A stretch of 64,000 bases of DNA from an uncultured Hungatella sp. (lineage in GTDB: Bacteria > Bacillota > Clostridia > Lachnospirales > Lachnospiraceae). Position 1 is the stretch's first letter. The number at the start of each line of letters is the position of its first letter. The position numbers were made by a program, and so were the translations under genes. The notes below the pieces were generated by a model. It saw only the letters and a program-made list of their open reading frames with translations, was not told the DNA's origin and did not search any database. Location: positions 124,127-188,126 of the forward strand of contig CAJTUV010000001.1 in the NCBI GenBank assembly GCA_910579515.1, in the 5' to 3' direction. Of this stretch, positions 25,429 to 33,734 are shown in pieces.

Positions 25429-25980
25429 TCAGAACTGAAGCTTTGAAAAATCAATTTCCAGGTTGTCATAAATATTCGTCCTGATCATGTCAGTAAAAGA
25501 ATAGATGGTAGGCGCTGCAGCCTGTTCCATGTCATACACAAGGATGGTCTGTTTATTTGAATCAACGATCCAGTATTCTCGGACGCCGGCCTCACGGTAG
25601 AGAGAGAGCTTTGTGTAATAGTCCATGGCCCTGCTGCTGGGTGACACGATCTCAATGATCCAGTCAGGGGCGCCTTTACAGCCATGTTCATCCAGTTTGC
25701 TTTTATCACAGATTACAGATATATCCGGCTCCAGATATTTGGAATGATCTGCAAATAGAAAGACGGCAAAGGGAGCCGGGAAGACTTCACAGGTTCCTCC
25801 CTTTGCACGGATATGATTTCCTATTTCCAGATGCAAAAATGACAATATCCGCTGATGCTTGGTGCTGGGTGGGGCCATATAGAAAATTTGGCCGTCAATC
25901 AGTTCGGCACGTTCTCCGACTGGTAGAGCATAAATATCGTCAAGGGTATAAAATTTTTCTTGTGCTAATGATGGTGGCAT
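25429..25980 (-). CDS. Uma2 family (DUF820) protein, second copy
   Basis: 183 residues with the same motifs as its neighbour: PDISVICDKSKLD, APDWIIEIVSPSS and YWIVDSNKQTILV. Even the ribosome site and first codons are alike (AAGGAAGTG...ATGCCACC), so the pair arose by tandem duplication and then diverged strongly. The gap between them is 107 bp. The catalytic Asp, Glu and downstream positions look intact in both copies. Confidence 0.85.
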   Translation of the reverse strand: MPPSLAQEKFYTLDDIYALPVGERAELIDGQIFYMAPPSTKHQRILSFLHLEIGNHIRAKGGTCEVFPAPFAVFLFADHSKYLEPDISVICDKSKLDEHGCKGAPDWIIEIVSPSSRAMDYYTKLSLYREAGVREYWIVDSNKQTILVYDMEQAAAPTIYSFTDMIRTNIYDNLEIDFSKLQF

Positions 25981-26051
25981 GATATCACTTCCTTTCTTGG
26001 TGGTAGTGTGGTTTGCTGATTGATTTTTCTATCAAATATTTAGCTTAATAT

Positions 26052-26486
26052 TTATGGCATGGCATTTATATGCTGAGTTAATAGTGTTCTGTAGGCTTCA
26101 TAATAAATTCTTCTTGTAGTATAAATTGACTTTTTATAAATAAAAATGGCTAAAGAAAATAAAACCAAAATAACATAAAACAATAGAAAAGCAGGTATTA
26201 GAGTTTTAATAAACTTGTTGATTGATGATAAAAAAGTTAAAATAGTAATAATCGTAGTAAGAAATACAGCAGATCCCTTTATCATATTTTGGCAATCGTT
26301 GATTTCCTGATTTAGTTTTGCCAAAATAATATCAACAGCAAGGAGACGTTCAGTAGCTTTTTCCTTATTGGAAATCTCTTTTATATTCTCTGAATATTTG
26401 TGTATTCGTTGTTCATGATTAGGTATATTTTCCTCTGTACCATTACTTGCGAAATAGTCCAACGGTTTTACTAAATCTTTTGCCAT
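26052..26486 (-). CDS. Hypothetical membrane protein (SLATT-like layout)
   Basis: 144 residues from the ATG at 26486, with AGGAGG 7 bases upstream. A polar, helical N-terminal half (residues 1-75) is followed by two adjacent membrane helices (about 80-100 and 105-125) and a short basic tail. I do not recognise a defined family; the two-helix plus coiled-coil layout is reminiscent of SLATT-type membrane effectors, but that is only a shape resemblance. The longer open frame starting at 26621 begins with unrelated Fic-like residues. AT-rich, unlike the housekeeping genes around it. Confidence 0.6.
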   Translation of the reverse strand: MAKDLVKPLDYFASNGTEENIPNHEQRIHKYSENIKEISNKEKATERLLAVDIILAKLNQEINDCQNMIKGSAVFLTTIITILTFLSSINKFIKTLIPAFLLFYVILVLFSLAIFIYKKSIYTTRRIYYEAYRTLLTQHINAMP

Positions 26487-26621
26487 TTGTGTCCTCCTAG
26501 TTTTATAGTTTTGGCAGTCGGCAGTAATCAGTTTGGAGAATGGCTTCATATCATTCAGCCGCCTGGAAGCAGATAGGGCATTGAGATAGTCATTTCTCCA
26601 TATTGGGGGAATCAATGCCAC
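26487..26621 (-). pseudogene. Fic protein C-terminal remnant (tentative)
   Basis: The frame opening at 26621 reads ALIPPIWRNDYLNALSAS then DMKPFSKLI, which looks like the extreme C-terminus of Fic-family proteins (P-hydrophobic-R-x-x-Y-x-x-A-L, then KPF). The catalytic HPFxxGNGR core is absent. It starts one codon after the stop of the XRE gene and runs into the membrane-protein gene in frame. Confidence 0.35.
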
Positions 26622-26624
26622 ATC

Positions 26625-26855
26625 CTAGTCCTCTGAACCAGCAGGAACCCAAGAAATCCGTTTGCCAATTATGGCAGCGATTTCTAAAGCTTCAGAATAC
26701 TTTAGCGTTCCGCGAGTGAGCTTATTAGAGATATTCTGTGATGTTGTGGTTTCGTCTGGATGTAATAGGTTCATTTCTTTTACAATGTCGGTTAGAGTCC
26801 ATCCAGATTTTGCAATTTCGGCTTTTATTTCATTTCTGATGTTTACGTCTGCCAT
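26625..26855 (-). CDS. Small XRE-like helix-turn-helix protein
   Basis: 76 residues. The segment KAEIAKSGWTLTDIVKEMN, then TTTSQNISNKLTRGTLKYSE, gives a Cro/CI-type helix-turn-helix with a longer-than-usual loop, followed by one more helix and a short tail. No effector domain. It resembles small regulators on mobile elements and lies in a region of mobile-element debris. Targets unknown. Confidence 0.7.
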   Translation of the reverse strand: MADVNIRNEIKAEIAKSGWTLTDIVKEMNLLHPDETTTSQNISNKLTRGTLKYSEALEIAAIIGKRISWVPAGSED

Positions 26856-26959
26856 GCTATCACCATCCTCTATTGAATTTTAATAATAGTATATCACATA
26901 ATTTCAAAAGTTTGAATATAGTGTAAAAATATTTAGAAATGAAGAAAAAGTTTTAAAAT

Positions 26960-27047
26960 AGTGTTGGAGTTTATTGCGATAAGGTATTCTAAACCACCAC
27001 TGGCTACAAAGTATCCTCTCGCCCATAGATGGCCTCTACAAAACTCC
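26960..27047 (-). pseudogene. IS200/IS605-type transposase (TnpA) fragment
   Basis: One minus-strand frame reads CRGHLWARGYFVASGGLEYL, matching the HLW-x-x-x-YF region near the middle of Y1 transposases of the IS200/IS605 family. Only about 30 codons remain, with no catalytic HUH or Tyr. The rest of 26880-27360 is AT-rich and holds no gene I can support. Confidence 0.5.
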
Positions 27048-27366
27048 TTATTCAACAAAAATGAAAAAATCGTTACCATATATGCAATCGTTGATGGCAG
27101 ACAGGAATATAGGAATTTGAAAGTGCGATTTACATAATGGCAGAAACAGCGCAGTTTGAAAGAGGACTATTACATAATCCAGCTAATGGGTTTACTGTAA
27201 AGAATGGAGACTGATTATATGCGCATAAAGGTAAAGTAGATGAGTGACTGCTAAAACAGATTCTTTAAAATCAAAAAGCAAAAATGGTTGAATATAGATA
27301 GAGGATGTGCTAAAATTGGGGAAATATTTAATGGTTCTTTCCCTGATTTTCATTAGGAAGGAGGCA

Positions 27367-27810
27367 GTGACGAGAAAGTCGCTGAATGGGAAGGAATTAG
27401 GTAAAATATTTGTCAGCGTAAAGATGGCGTTTATATGGCTAGATTTATAAACAGGTATGGCAAAAGGCAAACCATCTACGCAAAGAGATTGGATGAATGG
27501 TACAATTTTATCAAGGGACGCCGGAGTCTGTTATGGAACGTCTATCAATTCGTGTGCTGCATTATTGAAAATTGTCTTTTCATGCGATGATATCATACTA
27601 AAGAAAAAGATAGATGATCAATTAAACAGCATATTTTTGCAGTGATGGTCATCTTTTATCTGTATGCTCAGGGGCAGACATTCAATTCCATTGACACACA
27701 AAAAAATCAGAAATTAAGGCAGATTTTAAAGCATTTACACCACATACGTTTAGACATACATTTGCGAAATGATGTAAAATTGGTGTAAAGGAATACTTAA
27801 AAATACTTAC
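27367..27810 (+). pseudogene. Tn916-type tyrosine integrase, decayed
   Basis: The start reads TRKSLNGKELGK, then after a -1 frameshift near 27405 NICQRKDGVYMARFINRYGK, the arm-site DNA-binding domain of Tn916-family integrases. Near 27724-27770 the catalytic box FKAFTPHTFRHTFAK appears (HxxR), followed by a TGA stop and KIGVKEYLKIL. Most of the catalytic domain between these parts is deleted, as is the Tyr end. It documents loss of an integrated conjugative transposon just ahead of pyrE. Confidence 0.7.
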
Positions 27811-27851
27811 GTCAGGCCAAAAGCCTGCAAAAACGGAGGGGCAAGGACGAG

Positions 27852-28526
27852 ATGGAAAACTATAAGAAAGAATTTATTGAATTTATGGTAGAAAGCAATG
27901 TGTTGAAATTTGGCGATTTTACTTTGAAAAGTGGGCGAAAATCGCCTTTCTTTATGAATGCAGGTGCTTATGTGACAGGAAGCCAGTTAAAGAGACTGGG
28001 GCAGTATTATGCTCAGGCTATTCACAACTGTTATGGAGAGGACTTTGACGTACTCTTTGGTCCGGCATACAAAGGAATCCCCTTAAGCGTAGCTACGGTG
28101 ATTGCCTTTAGTGAGCTGTACGGAAAAGAGATTCGCTACTGTTCCAATCGGAAAGAGGCAAAGGACCATGGAGAAGCAGGGATTTTGCTGGGCAGCTCGA
28201 TGAAGGATGGGGACAAAGTGGTGGTGATTGAAGATGTGACCACTTCTGGAAAGTCCATTGAGGAGACATTTCCAATTATCAAGGCCCAGGGGAATGTAGA
28301 GATTGTAGGGCTTATGGTTTCTCTAAACAGGATGGAGAAGGGCAAGGGAACTAAGAGCGCGTTGGAGGAGATTCAGGAATTGTATGGATTTAAGGCTAAC
28401 GCCATTGTTTCTATGGCAGATGTGGCGGAACATTTGTACAACAAGGAATGTCAGGGAAGAATTGTTATTGACGACAAGATGAAAGAGGCGATTGATGCGT
28501 ATTACCAGCAATATGGGGTAAAATAG
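27852..28526 (+). CDS. pyrE: Orotate phosphoribosyltransferase
   Basis: 224 residues, full length. The PRPP-binding motif VVVIEDVTTSGKS and the flexible loop Lys-rich RKEAKDHGEAG are intact, and the N-terminal GDFTLKSGRKSPFFMNAG is typical. It joins orotate to PRPP to give orotidine monophosphate in pyrimidine synthesis. The ATG at 27852 is preceded by GGAGG and a small hairpin (CAGGC/GCCTG at about 27812-27828). It is not next to other pyr genes here, so its regulation is unclear. Confidence 0.95.
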   Translation: MENYKKEFIEFMVESNVLKFGDFTLKSGRKSPFFMNAGAYVTGSQLKRLGQYYAQAIHNCYGEDFDVLFGPAYKGIPLSVATVIAFSELYGKEIRYCSNRKEAKDHGEAGILLGSSMKDGDKVVVIEDVTTSGKSIEETFPIIKAQGNVEIVGLMVSLNRMEKGKGTKSALEEIQELYGFKANAIVSMADVAEHLYNKECQGRIVIDDKMKEAIDAYYQQYGVK

Positions 28527-28552
28527 AAAGTAAACAGGTAAGGAGAGAGACC

Positions 28553-28702
28553 ATGGAAAATGTATATAAGACGATGAGGAATATAGGCGCGGCGAATATT
28601 GCTATAGGGATTATCATGATTGTGACAGGGCTTTCCACAGGAATTTTGGCTATTGTCACAGGCGCAAATTTGCTGAAGAAGAAATCGCAGCTCACGTTTT
28701 AG
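28553..28702 (+). CDS. Small membrane protein (49 aa)
   Basis: A 49-codon frame with AAGGAG about 8 bases before its ATG, starting 27 bp after pyrE. One or two hydrophobic segments (IGAANIAIGIIMIVTGLSTG, then ILAIVTGANLL) are followed by a basic end (KKKSQ). It is short, but the ribosome site, codon use and position suggest a real gene, likely co-transcribed with pyrE. Function unknown. Confidence 0.65.
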   Translation: MENVYKTMRNIGAANIAIGIIMIVTGLSTGILAIVTGANLLKKKSQLTF

Positions 28703-28763
28703 ATGAAGCGGCGGCCTCTTTGGGATACTGCTGCTTTACGCCGCCATGGGAATATAGGATTAT

Positions 28764-29246
28764 ATGATTCGAAACACCACAAAACTTCAAAAGTTCGGCT
28801 GGGTGCTGTTTCTTATGTACCTGATAGCCTTAACATATTTTATGTTTTTTGCGGAGTCCTTTGGACGGACTCCGAATACACAGTCAGGCTATGCTTATAA
28901 CCTGGAACTGTTTAAAGAGATTAAACGTTTTTATACGTATCGGGAACAACTGGGATTCAAGGCTGTTTTTTTGAATCTGGTGGGAAATGTGGTGGGTTTT
29001 ATGCCATTTGGTTTTTTCCTTCCAGTGGTCAGTCGGAGAGGGAGAAAATGGTACAACGCCTCTTTATTAGGATTTTTGTTGAGCCTGTGCATTGAAACGA
29101 TCCAGCTGGTGTTTAAGGTGGGAAGTTTTGATGTGGACGACTTGTTTTTAAATACAATCGGTGGAATTTTAGGATTTTTGTTATATAAAATTGTGCAAAA
29201 GATTCGGATAAGGAGGAAACTTCGTGCCAGGAAGGGGAAGCTCTAA
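28764..29246 (+). CDS. VanZ family protein
   Basis: 160 residues with four to five membrane helices and the VanZ signature: NLVGNVVGFMPFGFFLP, then SLCIETIQLVFKVGSFDVDD and NTIGGILGF. VanZ-like proteins are widespread in Firmicutes; the founding member gives low-level teicoplanin resistance, but most have no known role and this one should not be taken as a resistance gene. It overlaps the next gene by 23 bases. Confidence 0.88.
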   Translation: MIRNTTKLQKFGWVLFLMYLIALTYFMFFAESFGRTPNTQSGYAYNLELFKEIKRFYTYREQLGFKAVFLNLVGNVVGFMPFGFFLPVVSRRGRKWYNASLLGFLLSLCIETIQLVFKVGSFDVDDLFLNTIGGILGFLLYKIVQKIRIRRKLRARKGKL

Positions 29247-29802
29247 AAAGAGTGGACATTCTAAGGGAAGGTATGAGAAGAAGGGGAAAAGTGTAAAAAA
29301 CAAACGGCCGGTGAGAGAAGTAAATTATTCCGAGTACCGGTTGGTGGAAGGTAAAAACGGGCGTGTAGAGCTGCAGAAACAGGAGTTGGACGACGCCGCA
29401 AGGAGACGGGAAAAAGAAGCTGTCAGAAGAGAACTGGCAGAGATGAAAAAACAGAAGGAACAAAGAACCAGGGCGGCCAGGGAAACGGCTGCTACAAGGG
29501 TATCTTATTTAAGAAAGCCATTGGCAAGGCGCAGTCTGTTTGGGGCAGGGCTTTTGGTTGCTGCGTTGATTTTCGGAGGTATTGGTATTTATTGGGCAGT
29601 GGCCACAAAGGGGAACGCTCCTTTATTATCTGCAGCTTTTGTGTTCTGCAGTTTCCTGTTGGGACTTGTCGCTCTTTGGTATGGCTGTATTTCGTTTCTC
29701 GAAAAAGGAAGGAATTATCTATTAGCCAGGATTTGTATCGGAGTGGGCGGACTTTTGGTCCTATCCTGGGGAATCACAATTTTGATTGGAGTGAGAGGGT
29801 AA
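29224..29802 (+). CDS. Hypothetical basic-headed membrane protein
   Basis: 192 residues from the GTG at 29224, with AGGAGG 7 bases upstream, inside the end of the VanZ gene. The first 35 residues are strongly basic and Ser/Gly-rich, residues about 55-90 form a charged coiled coil (AARRREKEAVRRELAEMKKQ), and the C-terminal half has three membrane helices. No known motif. It ends 3 bp before the aminopeptidase gene, so the three are an operon. Anchoring or nucleic-acid contact by the basic head is possible but unproven. Confidence 0.7.
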   Translation: MPGRGSSKKSGHSKGRYEKKGKSVKNKRPVREVNYSEYRLVEGKNGRVELQKQELDDAARRREKEAVRRELAEMKKQKEQRTRAARETAATRVSYLRKPLARRSLFGAGLLVAALIFGGIGIYWAVATKGNAPLLSAAFVFCSFLLGLVALWYGCISFLEKGRNYLLARICIGVGGLLVLSWGITILIGVRG

Positions 29803-29805
29803 AGA

Positions 29806-31881
29806 ATGGACTATCGGGAATTGTGGAGAGAAGAAAACGAGGCGGTAAGGGAGCGGTATGACCTTACTATAGAACGAATTGGACAGATTATCAAGGAAGA
29901 GACTACACAAGAACCGTACAGAGAGTATTTTTGCAGAACAGCACAATTCATTATACTTATGGACCAGGCGCGCCTTTTGGTGGAGAAAGGCGTCTGGATG
30001 AATCAGACCTTGGCAGAATTAAAGGAATGGAACCGAAAATTTTATGGAGATATTCTGCCCCAAAATTATGAAAAGAGCTATGGAAATCCGGCTTATGCAG
30101 TAGAAAAGCTGGGACTGGATATAGGGCGTCTTCTGTCGTTTTTGTATGCAGAAATTCGGGGAGAGATTGTTTTTGTCCAGGAAAGCCGACTCACAGAGAT
30201 GACAATTTTAAATGAATTGTTTATTGAAATCTACAATCTGTTTGAGGAAGAGGCGCCAGAAGCCCAAAAGGTGAAAGACATTCTTTATTGGTTTACCAGC
30301 GATTACACAGACTTAACCGTGACCTATCGGGTTCGGGAGACTTATGATCCGACGCTTAATTTCGCCAAGGATATTGTTCTTTCCAGCGATTTAAGCGATT
30401 TGCGGTATCTGTATGCTTATGGAGAATATATTTCAGAGGAAGATATAAAGCTTGCCTCTTTTTTGAATAGCTTGTCTCAGGAGACTGTGGATCAGATGGC
30501 AGATACCTACACAGAAGGCTACCGAAAGGGCTTCCAGGTTATGGGGCGGGATTTATCAAAAAAACGGACTGTAGCCGTGTTGTATCAGTTGGGATTTGAA
30601 CGGATGGTGAGAAAAGCCATTAAGAATTTCAGAGCTATGGGACTGGAGCCGATTCTCTTTCGCAACGCGGTTTGGTGCGTGAATCGAAGACCTGGCAGAA
30701 AGAGAGGATTTTATGGTTCTTCTCCTAATAAGCAGTACGAGTATGATCACAGATACGACGAGGGCATTTACCTGAAAAAAGCGTTTACAGACCGAAAACT
30801 GGCGGTGTTAAAAACTGCGTACGAGACTTACAAAAAAGAAGGGGCTGATTTTGGCGGCCCAGCGTTGATAGAGACCTTTGGAGAAGTGGGGTTTCAGCCT
30901 GTCAATAAGCCGGAATGTGTGGCTTTGAGCGAAAAACAAGAGAAATTAACTTTGGCGTATGCCAATGAATCCGCACAGATCGGAAATGAGTATGTGCCAG
31001 GGCATGAGACCAGTTTTACCATTATCGCATTTCCAAGACCAGAGATTGGAGAAGATTTTTCGGAAATATTCCAGGAGACGATTCGCATCAACACACTGGA
31101 TTATGAAATTTATAAAACTATTCAGCAAAAGCTGATTGACCGCCTGGACAGAGCGGAGCATGTGGTGATTACAGGAAAGGGAGATAACCACACCAATTTG
31201 AAGGTGATGCTCCATCCCTTATCAAACTCTGACAGCCAAACAAATTTTGAAAATTGTGTGGCGGATGTGAATATTCCTCTGGGAGAGGTCTTTACCTCTC
31301 CGGTGCTGAAGGGGACGAACGGAATCTTGCAGGTCAGCAGCGTATATATTGGAGACATTCAGTTTCAGGATTTGAAGCTGGAATTTTGCGATGGAATGGT
31401 GAAGGAGTACTCCTGTGCTAATTTTGCAGATCCCCTTCAGGGAAAAGCTTTGATTAAGCAGATGATTCTGAAAAATCATGACAGCCTTCCTATGGGAGAA
31501 TACGCCATTGGGACTAACACAACGGCTTATGCCATGGCTCAGAAGTTTGGGATTGTAGACCGGCTTCCGATTCTGATTGTGGAGAAAATGGGACCTCATT
31601 TTGCAGTGGGAGACACCTGCTACAGCTGGTCTGAGGATTCGGCTGTGTACAATCCAGACGGCAAAGAGGTCATTGCCAGGGATAATGAAGTATCCGCTCT
31701 TCGCAAAACCGATTTAGTAAAGGCATATTTCAACTGTCACACGGATATTACCATTCCTTATAGGGAGTTGTCGGAGATTTATGGTGTGACAAGGGAAGGA
31801 GAGAAGCTTCCGATTCTTGCAGATGGAAGGTTTGTGGTTCAGGGCACAGAGCTTTTGAATGAAGCTTTTGAGCATATTTAG
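29806..31881 (+). CDS. M29 family aminopeptidase with long N-terminal extension
   Basis: 691 residues. The C-terminal half matches aminopeptidase T/AmpS/PepS enzymes: DVNIPLGEVFTSPVLKGTNG carries the first metal-ligand Glu, EKMGPHFAVGDTCYS the His and Tyr region, and a final Asp-rich segment follows. M29 enzymes are usually about 370-410 residues, so about 300 residues at the N-terminus are extra; this large form is found in Lachnospiraceae and its added domain has no known function. Cytoplasmic peptide turnover is the expected role. Confidence 0.82.
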   Translation: MDYRELWREENEAVRERYDLTIERIGQIIKEETTQEPYREYFCRTAQFIILMDQARLLVEKGVWMNQTLAELKEWNRKFYGDILPQNYEKSYGNPAYAVEKLGLDIGRLLSFLYAEIRGEIVFVQESRLTEMTILNELFIEIYNLFEEEAPEAQKVKDILYWFTSDYTDLTVTYRVRETYDPTLNFAKDIVLSSDLSDLRYLYAYGEYISEEDIKLASFLNSLSQETVDQMADTYTEGYRKGFQVMGRDLSKKRTVAVLYQLGFERMVRKAIKNFRAMGLEPILFRNAVWCVNRRPGRKRGFYGSSPNKQYEYDHRYDEGIYLKKAFTDRKLAVLKTAYETYKKEGADFGGPALIETFGEVGFQPVNKPECVALSEKQEKLTLAYANESAQIGNEYVPGHETSFTIIAFPRPEIGEDFSEIFQETIRINTLDYEIYKTIQQKLIDRLDRAEHVVITGKGDNHTNLKVMLHPLSNSDSQTNFENCVADVNIPLGEVFTSPVLKGTNGILQVSSVYIGDIQFQDLKLEFCDGMVKEYSCANFADPLQGKALIKQMILKNHDSLPMGEYAIGTNTTAYAMAQKFGIVDRLPILIVEKMGPHFAVGDTCYSWSEDSAVYNPDGKEVIARDNEVSALRKTDLVKAYFNCHTDITIPYRELSEIYGVTREGEKLPILADGRFVVQGTELLNEAFEHI

Positions 31882-31924
31882 GGTTCCTTCTTTCATATAC
31901 TGTAAAAAACGCCGGGTATGATTC

Positions 31925-33085
31925 ATGACAATTTATGTAGTGCAAGAGGGCGATACAGTAGACGAAATTGCAGCAAAAACAGGAGCGGATTTGAATACCC
32001 TTCTTGAAACAAATCAATTAGAGTATCCTTACAGGCTTGCCATCGGGCAGGCCTTGTTGCTTTTTGCCAAAGGAGAGAGGCAGATGAGAAAAGCGGTAAA
32101 AGGGCGTCCATTGGCGGAAAGCAATGGGTATGCCTACCCATTTATCTCTGAATGGATTTTGGGGGAGACTTTGCCCTTTTTGTCAGAGCTTTCTGTGTTT
32201 TCCTATGGCTTTACTGCTAAAGGAGAACTGCTTCCACCAACGCTGGATGATAAGTGGATGGTGGAACAGGCTATTAAGACAAAGACCAGTCCTACGCTTA
32301 CTCTGACGCCTCTGGGTGTGGACGGACGGTTTAACAATTCTCTGGTGAGCGCCTTGGTCAGACAGGAATCGGTGCAGATGACCCTTTTGCGCAACTTGGT
32401 AGGGGAAATGACCCAGAAAGGATATGGAGGAGTCAATATTGATTTTGAGTACGTTCTGTCTGAGGACAGGGATGCATTTACGGACTTTGTCCGAAGAGCC
32501 ACAAATCTTTTAAATCCCTTTGGCTACTATGTGACAGTGGCTCTTGCGCCGAAATATTCTGACAATCAGGCAGGACTTTTGTATGAAGGAATGGACTATG
32601 GTGGGCTGGGACAGGCGGCCAACGGCGTATTTTTAATGACGTATGAATGGGGATATACGTATGGTCCGCCAATGGCGGTGGCTCCTATCAATCAGGTTCG
32701 CAGAGTGGTGGAGTATGCCCTTGGCAGAATCCCGGCAAAAAAAATAAGTCTGGGAGTTCCTAATTATGGGTATGACTGGCCCCTTCCTTACCAAAGAGGC
32801 GTCACAAAGGCTGTGACGCTGGGGTATACAGAGGCAATTCAGAGGGCTGTTTTCTACGGTGCGCCCATCCGATTTGATGAGGAGAGTCAGTCCCCGTATT
32901 TTCGATTTTGGCAGTATGGGGTAGAGCATGAGGTATGGTTTGAGGATGTGAGAAGCTATGAGGCCAAGTTTGATCTTGTGAAGATGTATGGACTGAAGGG
33001 AATCGGTGTGTGGCAGATTATGCGGCTGTTTCGGGCAGGATGGGAGCTTTTGGATTATCAGTTTCAAATTGAAAAAAATGATTGA
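31925..33085 (+). CDS. LysM and GH18 domain protein (spore cortex hydrolase-like)
   Basis: 386 residues. A single LysM module (residues 1-45: IYVVQEGDTVDEIAAKTGAD) binds peptidoglycan sugars and is followed by a glycoside hydrolase 18 domain. The catalytic strand reads GGVNIDFEYV (about residues 162-171), keeping the DxE acid pair. The layout matches YaaH/SleL-type cortex-lytic glucosaminidases of spore formers. There is no signal peptide, as is common for spore coat-associated members. Confidence 0.85.
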   Translation: MTIYVVQEGDTVDEIAAKTGADLNTLLETNQLEYPYRLAIGQALLLFAKGERQMRKAVKGRPLAESNGYAYPFISEWILGETLPFLSELSVFSYGFTAKGELLPPTLDDKWMVEQAIKTKTSPTLTLTPLGVDGRFNNSLVSALVRQESVQMTLLRNLVGEMTQKGYGGVNIDFEYVLSEDRDAFTDFVRRATNLLNPFGYYVTVALAPKYSDNQAGLLYEGMDYGGLGQAANGVFLMTYEWGYTYGPPMAVAPINQVRRVVEYALGRIPAKKISLGVPNYGYDWPLPYQRGVTKAVTLGYTEAIQRAVFYGAPIRFDEESQSPYFRFWQYGVEHEVWFEDVRSYEAKFDLVKMYGLKGIGVWQIMRLFRAGWELLDYQFQIEKND

Positions 33086-33110
33086 GTTTTTTACAGGCAA
33101 TGATTATAAT
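33082..33110 (+). promoter_or_regulatory. Promoter of the HD-protein/aspartokinase pair
   Basis: TTGAGT (33082-33087) and TATAAT (33105-33110) are separated by 17 bp, 39 bases ahead of the start at 33150. No lysine riboswitch is visible in the short leader. Confidence 0.75.
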
Positions 33111-33149
33111 AGCGGATAGTGATTGGAAAGAAACAGGAGGAGAAAAGAT

Positions 33150-33734
33150 ATGACATCTGCATTAGACAGAGAGCAGGCGCTAAAACTGCTGAAAAAGTAT
33201 AATAAGGAGCCTTTTCATCTGTTACACGGTTTGACTGTGGAAGGCGTCATGAGATGGTATGCGAAGGAATTGGGATATGAACAGGAAGAAGAGTTCTGGG
33301 GTCAAACAGGGCTTTTGCATGATATTGACTTTGAACTGTATCCAGAAGAGCACTGTAAAAAGGCTCCTGTGCTTCTTGAAGAGGCGGGGATTGGCGAGGA
33401 TATGATCCACGCAATCTGCAGCCACGGTTATGGGCTGTGCAGCGATGTGGAGCCTGTTCATGAGATGGAGAAGGTACTGTTCGCAGCAGACGAATTGACA
33501 GGATTAATCGGAGCGGCGGCCAGAATGCGCCCGTCTAAAAGCGTAATGGATCTGGAGGTTTCCAGTTTAAAGAAAAAATTTAAAGATAAACGGTTTGCGG
33601 CAGGCTGTTCCAGAGATGTGATTCTTACAGGGGCTGAGAGATTGGGATGGACTTTAGAGGAATTGATGGAGAAGACGATTCTGGCTATGAGAAGCTGCGA
33701 GACACAGATTCAAAAGGAGATGGAGTGCTTATGA
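33150..33734 (+). CDS. HD domain-containing hydrolase
   Basis: 194 residues from the ATG at 33150 with AGGAGG upstream. Metal-ligand positions of an HD phosphohydrolase are visible: a first His in FHLLHGLTVEGVM, the HD pair in TGLLHDIDFE, and a later His in ICSHGYG. The group is related to small predicted HDIG-type hydrolases acting on nucleotides or phosphate esters; the substrate is unknown. It overlaps aspartokinase by four bases (ATGA), so they are translationally coupled, an arrangement without an obvious metabolic link. Confidence 0.82.
   Translation: MTSALDREQALKLLKKYNKEPFHLLHGLTVEGVMRWYAKELGYEQEEEFWGQTGLLHDIDFELYPEEHCKKAPVLLEEAGIGEDMIHAICSHGYGLCSDVEPVHEMEKVLFAADELTGLIGAAARMRPSKSVMDLEVSSLKKKFKDKRFAAGCSRDVILTGAERLGWTLEELMEKTILAMRSCETQIQKEMECL

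Noticed and set aside
28764..29246. Teicoplanin resistance gene
   Set aside because: VanZ-like proteins are common in Firmicutes without resistance; no van genes are nearby.
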